IMG/VR virus record: IMGVR_UViG_3300045283_000190
Span: 1 to 53,113 of that record
Direction: 5' to 3' (one strand)
DNA length: 53,113 nucleotides
Origin: a virus
The translations under genes were made by a program, and so were the position numbers. Below, piece by piece: positions 50,635 through 53,113 of the stretch (its first letter is position 1; each line of letters starts with the position of its first letter). Under the pieces are notes generated by a model. The model was given only the letters and a program-made list of their open reading frames with translations, was not told the DNA's origin and made no database searches.

Positions 50635-50894
50635 CCTTGCCTCTCGCGGAACTGCCACGCCTCACGCCGGCCGAGGCGAGGATGCTGCGCATCTGCAGCA
50701 GCTACGGCAGCACCTGGGACTGGGGCGACGTGCAGATGCTGCTGTTCGACGGTGCCCCGGCGGCGCTACAGCGGGCCGCGTTCATGCGGCGCGGGGAAGC
50801 GCTTATCGCCAAGGGCGTGATCAGCGGACCGCCGAACGACGCCTACGGTGAGATCACCGAGCTCGGCCTCACCTGGCTCGACCACGCGCACTAG
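50631..50894 (+). CDS. Small protein coupled to dpdA
   Basis: 87 residues from GTG 50631, overlapping the dpdA stop by 4 bp. Helical with a winged-helix-like middle (AEARMLRICSSYGSTWDWGDVQMLLFDG..., ITELGLTWLD). It could assist DpdA. No family recognised. Confidence 0.6.
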   Translation: MTLPLAELPRLTPAEARMLRICSSYGSTWDWGDVQMLLFDGAPAALQRAAFMRRGEALIAKGVISGPPNDAYGEITELGLTWLDHAH

Positions 50895-50935
50895 GCGCGC
50901 TTGCCGGGCTGGTCGCCCTGGTCGAGTGTGCGGAC

Positions 50936-51023
50936 TAGGCGCTGCCGGCCTAGCTGGTGGCCTGCCGGTGGCCTGGTGGTGGACTAGTTGGGCGCCACCA
51001 GGCCACCACTAGGCCACCAGGCG
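50936..51023. repeat. Large imperfect palindrome of GGTGGCCTG units (rep-proximal)
   Basis: Forward units GGTGGCCTG at 50956 and 50967 (11-bp period) face reverse units CAGGCCACC at 50999 and TAGGCCACC at 51010. The two arms, about 26 bp each (50955-50980 and 50995-51020), match at 23 positions. A smaller CTAGGC/GCCTAG repeat lies at 50936-50953. Noncoding, between the convergent dpdA operon and the rep-like gene. It may act as a terminator, an origin or a resolution site. Confidence 0.65.
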
Positions 51024-51044
51024 AGATCGGGGCCGCGCGCCGGT

Positions 51045-52487
51045 CTAGTCGTCAGGCACCCGGAACAGCGCGCGGTTCGTGCGTGGCACGCCGGCGGGCA
51101 TCTCGCGCGGACCGGCGAGCGCGCGAGGCGGCGGCATACGCGCTGCCTCAGCGACAGGGCACACGGGCGGGGGGGCGAGCTGTGTGCCCCCCAGCTGCGC
51201 AGGCTCGCCCGTGCGGCAGCTGGCGATCGTGCGCTCGACCCCCTGGTGAGCTCGGTCCTGGCGCTCGAGCGCTTCGAGCGCGGCGCGCGCGCGGGCGCTC
51301 ACCTCGACCGCCTGCTCGCGGAGCTCGGCAGCCTCCTCCCAGGCTTGTCGCTGCTCCGCAGCCTCGCGGGCATTCTGCAGACGTCCCATCGCGGACCAGC
51401 CCGACCCGAGCGAGTTGGGCCGGCGGAGCTCGCCCCGGATCGCCACGCGCAGCAGCCCCCGGTAGTAGCCCCCGGCGGAGCGGGCGATCTGCGAGGCCGG
51501 CTTCGCGGCCAGGGCCTCGAGCGCTTCGAGCGCGGCGCGCGGGTGCGCGCGGGCCTCGGGGCTGCGCAGGACCTCGGCGACGTCCACGCCGGCATCAGGG
51601 CCATGCTCGCGGAGCACCTTGGCCAGCAGCGCCGGGGGAGGCTCGACCGCGAGGGGCTGGCACTTGGCCAGCTGCCGGCGCGGGCCGTCCAGTTCCATGA
51701 TCCGCGCATCGTCGGGGTCGACGATCACAGCGATGCTCGTGCCGGGCTCAGGATGGGCTGTCCCGGCGTCGAGGACAGCCCTAGAAGGCGCTGGGGATGG
51801 GGCGATCGGGTGCGGGACGGGTTCGCTCCCTCCCAAGCTTCTGGGGGCTTCTGGGTGCGCTGCGGGGGGCACTTCCGGTTTTGCCGGCTCGATTGAGGCG
51901 AGTGCAACGGGTGCAACGCTCTCAACGCTCGGAACAGGTGCAACGCAGGGAGCAGCAGCAGCTGGCGGCACGACCTCGCACGCGGGTGCGGGTGGGCGCT
52001 CGGGTGGGCGCGCGCTCTGCTGCTTTTCTTTCTTAAATCTCGAGTAATAGGAGGGACCGGCAGCGGCGCCGGTCCGACCGGCAGGGATTGGCGTAACTCC
52101 GCGTAACTCCGCGAGCGCCTCCCGAATCTTCGCGAAGTTCACGAACGTCGCGTTGGTGCCCTGGCGATCGACGGTGAACACGTAGCCCGCGCGCTCGAGC
52201 TCGCGGATGTGGTCGCGGACGGTGCGCTCGCTTCGGTCGCCGATGAGCCGAGCTAGCGTCGTTTGCCGCGCGCAGCAGTAGCCGAGGGGCTTGCTCGCTT
52301 CGTAAGCGACGGCGGCCAAGAGGTCGCGCGCGATCTTCGACCCCAGGCCCGGCGCTCCCCTGAGCCATGCCGATAGCTCTCGGATCGCCGGCATCGCGAA
52401 GCCGTCGTGCGACGCGTCCTCGTAGGCCCACGCGGGACGACCCTCGGGGGCCTGCTCGGTGTCGCGCTTCCTCGCGGGCTCACCCAT
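51045..52487 (-). CDS. Replication-initiator-like protein (HTH_36 type)
   Basis: 480 residues. Residues about 65-130 (KPLGYCCARQTTLARLIGDRSERTVRDHIRELERAGYVF in parts) form a winged helix of the kind found in phage O-like and plasmid Rep proteins. A long Pro/Ala/Val-rich linker (about 150-270) leads to a helical C-terminus with LLAKVLREHGPDAGV and GYYRGLLRVAIRGEL, similar to the helicase-loader ends of replication proteins. Located beside parA, as in plasmids. A transcription role is the alternative. Confidence 0.65.
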   Translation of the reverse strand: MGEPARKRDTEQAPEGRPAWAYEDASHDGFAMPAIRELSAWLRGAPGLGSKIARDLLAAVAYEASKPLGYCCARQTTLARLIGDRSERTVRDHIRELERAGYVFTVDRQGTNATFVNFAKIREALAELRGVTPIPAGRTGAAAGPSYYSRFKKEKQQSARPPERPPAPACEVVPPAAAAPCVAPVPSVESVAPVALASIEPAKPEVPPAAHPEAPRSLGGSEPVPHPIAPSPAPSRAVLDAGTAHPEPGTSIAVIVDPDDARIMELDGPRRQLAKCQPLAVEPPPALLAKVLREHGPDAGVDVAEVLRSPEARAHPRAALEALEALAAKPASQIARSAGGYYRGLLRVAIRGELRRPNSLGSGWSAMGRLQNAREAAEQRQAWEEAAELREQAVEVSARARAALEALERQDRAHQGVERTIASCRTGEPAQLGGTQLAPPPVCPVAEAARMPPPRALAGPREMPAGVPRTNRALFRVPDD

Positions 52488-52801
52488 GGCAACCCCCTAC
52501 GAGCGCGAGGGTTGGCCCCATCGGACTATACACGCGGGGACTACTTTCCCTTTGCCGGGCCTGGGGGGGACTGATAGCGTTCTGGGGCTCGGGCAATGGC
52601 CCGGTGCACATGGAATGCGGCACTGGTGGTGCCCCTTCCTAGAGCGGCTCTGGAGGCTGGAATCTCCTTTGCCGCTCGTGTTCTTTAAGGTCTGTGGTTC
52701 AGCGGGTCTCGCGCTTCGATGCGCTTGTGGCCTTAGCTGTACGCCGGATCACGGGTGCTGCGCAAGTGCGTAAATCCGCAAAGGTATTTGCACTTCTGCG
52801 T
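52488..52801. promoter_or_regulatory. Noncoding region between rep-like gene and par repeats
   Basis: About 310 bp with no convincing gene. It must hold the rep promoter. Near its right end AAGTGC (52765-52770) pairs with GCACTT (52790-52795) around CGCAAAGGTATTT, and TTGCACTTCTGCG (52788-52800) nearly repeats the sequence at 11543-11555. Some of it may belong to a plasmid origin. Confidence 0.4.
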
Positions 52802-52873
52802 TGCCGTCACTGCTGTCATTGACGGCAATCGTGTCATTGACTACGATGACGGCACTGACGGCACTGACGAAAG
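52802..52873 (+). promoter_or_regulatory. Phased 9-bp repeats with par promoter (candidate centromere/operator)
   Basis: TGAC starts at 52820, 52838, 52847, 52856 and 52865, all in one 9-bp register, and its complement GTCA at 52806, 52815 and 52833 in a second 9-bp register. The fullest units are TGACGGCAC. Within it, -35 TTGACG (52819-52824), a 17-bp spacer and -10 TACGAT (52842-52847) form a good sigma-70 promoter for parA at 52883. RHH partition proteins bind short tandem sites like these, both as centromere and operator. Confidence 0.7.
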
Positions 52874-52882
52874 GCTGGGGGC

Positions 52883-53113
52883 ATGATCTACGTGCTGGGG
52901 GGCGAGAAGGGCGGGACGGGAAAGACGGCGCTCGCGATCAATCTGAGCGTGTGCCTGGCGATCCGCGGTCGTGACGTGCTGCTGGTCGACGCAGACCCGC
53001 AGCGCTCGGCGGCGAAGTGGGCAGCCAAGCGCGCGGCTGCGAACGCGGACGCGGCGGTGAAGCTGCCACGCGTGAACTGGGCCGAGCTGACGGGGGAGAT
53101 TTTCGAGGCGCTG
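52883..53113 (+). CDS. parA: ParA-like partition ATPase (5' part; continues at 2-592)
   Basis: First 77 codons of the parA gene whose remainder is at 2-592 after removal of the 127-bp overlap. Starts [20 protein letters not shown], so the deviant Walker A begins at residue 9. Residue numbering and function are given in the entry at position 2. Confidence 0.93.
   Translation, partial: MIYVLGGEKGGTGKTALAINLSVCLAIRGRDVLLVDADPQRSAAKWAAKRAAANADAAVKLPRVNWAELTGEIFEAL
52987..53113. repeat. Terminal direct repeat, right copy (circular join)
   Basis: Identical to 1-127. One copy should be removed to give a circle of about 52,986 bp. Confidence 0.95.

Noticed and set aside
52488-52801. Open frames of 91-104 codons on the plus strand (52367-52773)
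   Set aside because: They overlap the rep-like start, lack ribosome-binding sites, and their compositions are noncoding-like.
1-53113. tRNA genes
   Set aside because: No cloverleaf was noticed while reading, but a dedicated scan was not possible, so absence is not proven.

Overview
The window is a complete, circular, GC-rich double-stranded DNA phage genome. The last 127 bases (52987-53113) repeat the first 127, and the parA-like gene reads straight through that join, so the real circle is about 52,986 bp. A repeat of exactly 127 bp looks like an assembler overlap rather than a biological terminal repeat. The gene set (P22/T7-type portal, scaffold, capsid, tail nozzle and large ejection proteins, with no tape measure and no sheath) points to a podovirus-like virion. 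The host is a high-GC bacterium. Codon style, with very frequent GAG-CTC and CTC-GAG, would fit Myxococcota/Polyangia or similar proteobacteria, but this is only a guess.

Layout. (a) Ends of the circle: type Ib partition module (ParA ATPase plus a ribbon-helix-helix partner, with a 9-bp-phased repeat in front), next to a winged-helix replication-initiator-like gene (51045-52487, minus). No integrase was found, so the likely lysogenic state is a low-copy plasmid (phage-plasmid). (b) 0.9-3.8 kb plus strand: HNH-RHH fusion, small membrane proteins, zinc-ribbon protein, J-domain protein. (c) 3.8-7.2 kb minus strand: a tightly overlapping operon of small accessory proteins, several sharing one coiled-coil segment, plus a DUF1653 protein, a HAD-type phosphatase and a DUF7694 protein. 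(d) 7.4-11.4 kb: small genes and the recombination module Gp157-ERF-SSB. (e) 11.7-13.1 kb: lysogeny switch with two divergent XRE regulators. (f) 13.1-16 kb: primase-helicase, a 215-bp repeat array that is a candidate replication origin, and a RuvC-like resolvase. (g) 16-19 kb: accessory block with an AlpA-like HTH protein, an Acb2/Tad1 anti-defence sponge and a RyR-domain protein, which together look like a counter-signalling locus. (h) 19.7-48.5 kb plus strand: small terminase, portal, scaffold, capsid, connector, nozzle, ejection proteins, large terminase and fibres. (i) 49-50.9 kb: tandem-RHH protein, and a DpdA-type transglycosylase that should put 7-deazaguanine into the phage DNA.

How it works together. 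The Cro/CI-like pair at 12.7 kb probably chooses between plasmid maintenance (ParA/RHH/Rep) and lytic growth (primase-helicase operon). The recombination genes, RuvC-like enzyme and SSB support replication. Acb2, RyR and DpdA are three candidate ways to evade host immunity (nucleotide-signal capture and DNA base modification). A shared 28-bp motif in front of the scaffold/capsid genes and of both fibre genes is a candidate late promoter. I could identify no endolysin, integrase, tRNA or CRISPR array.
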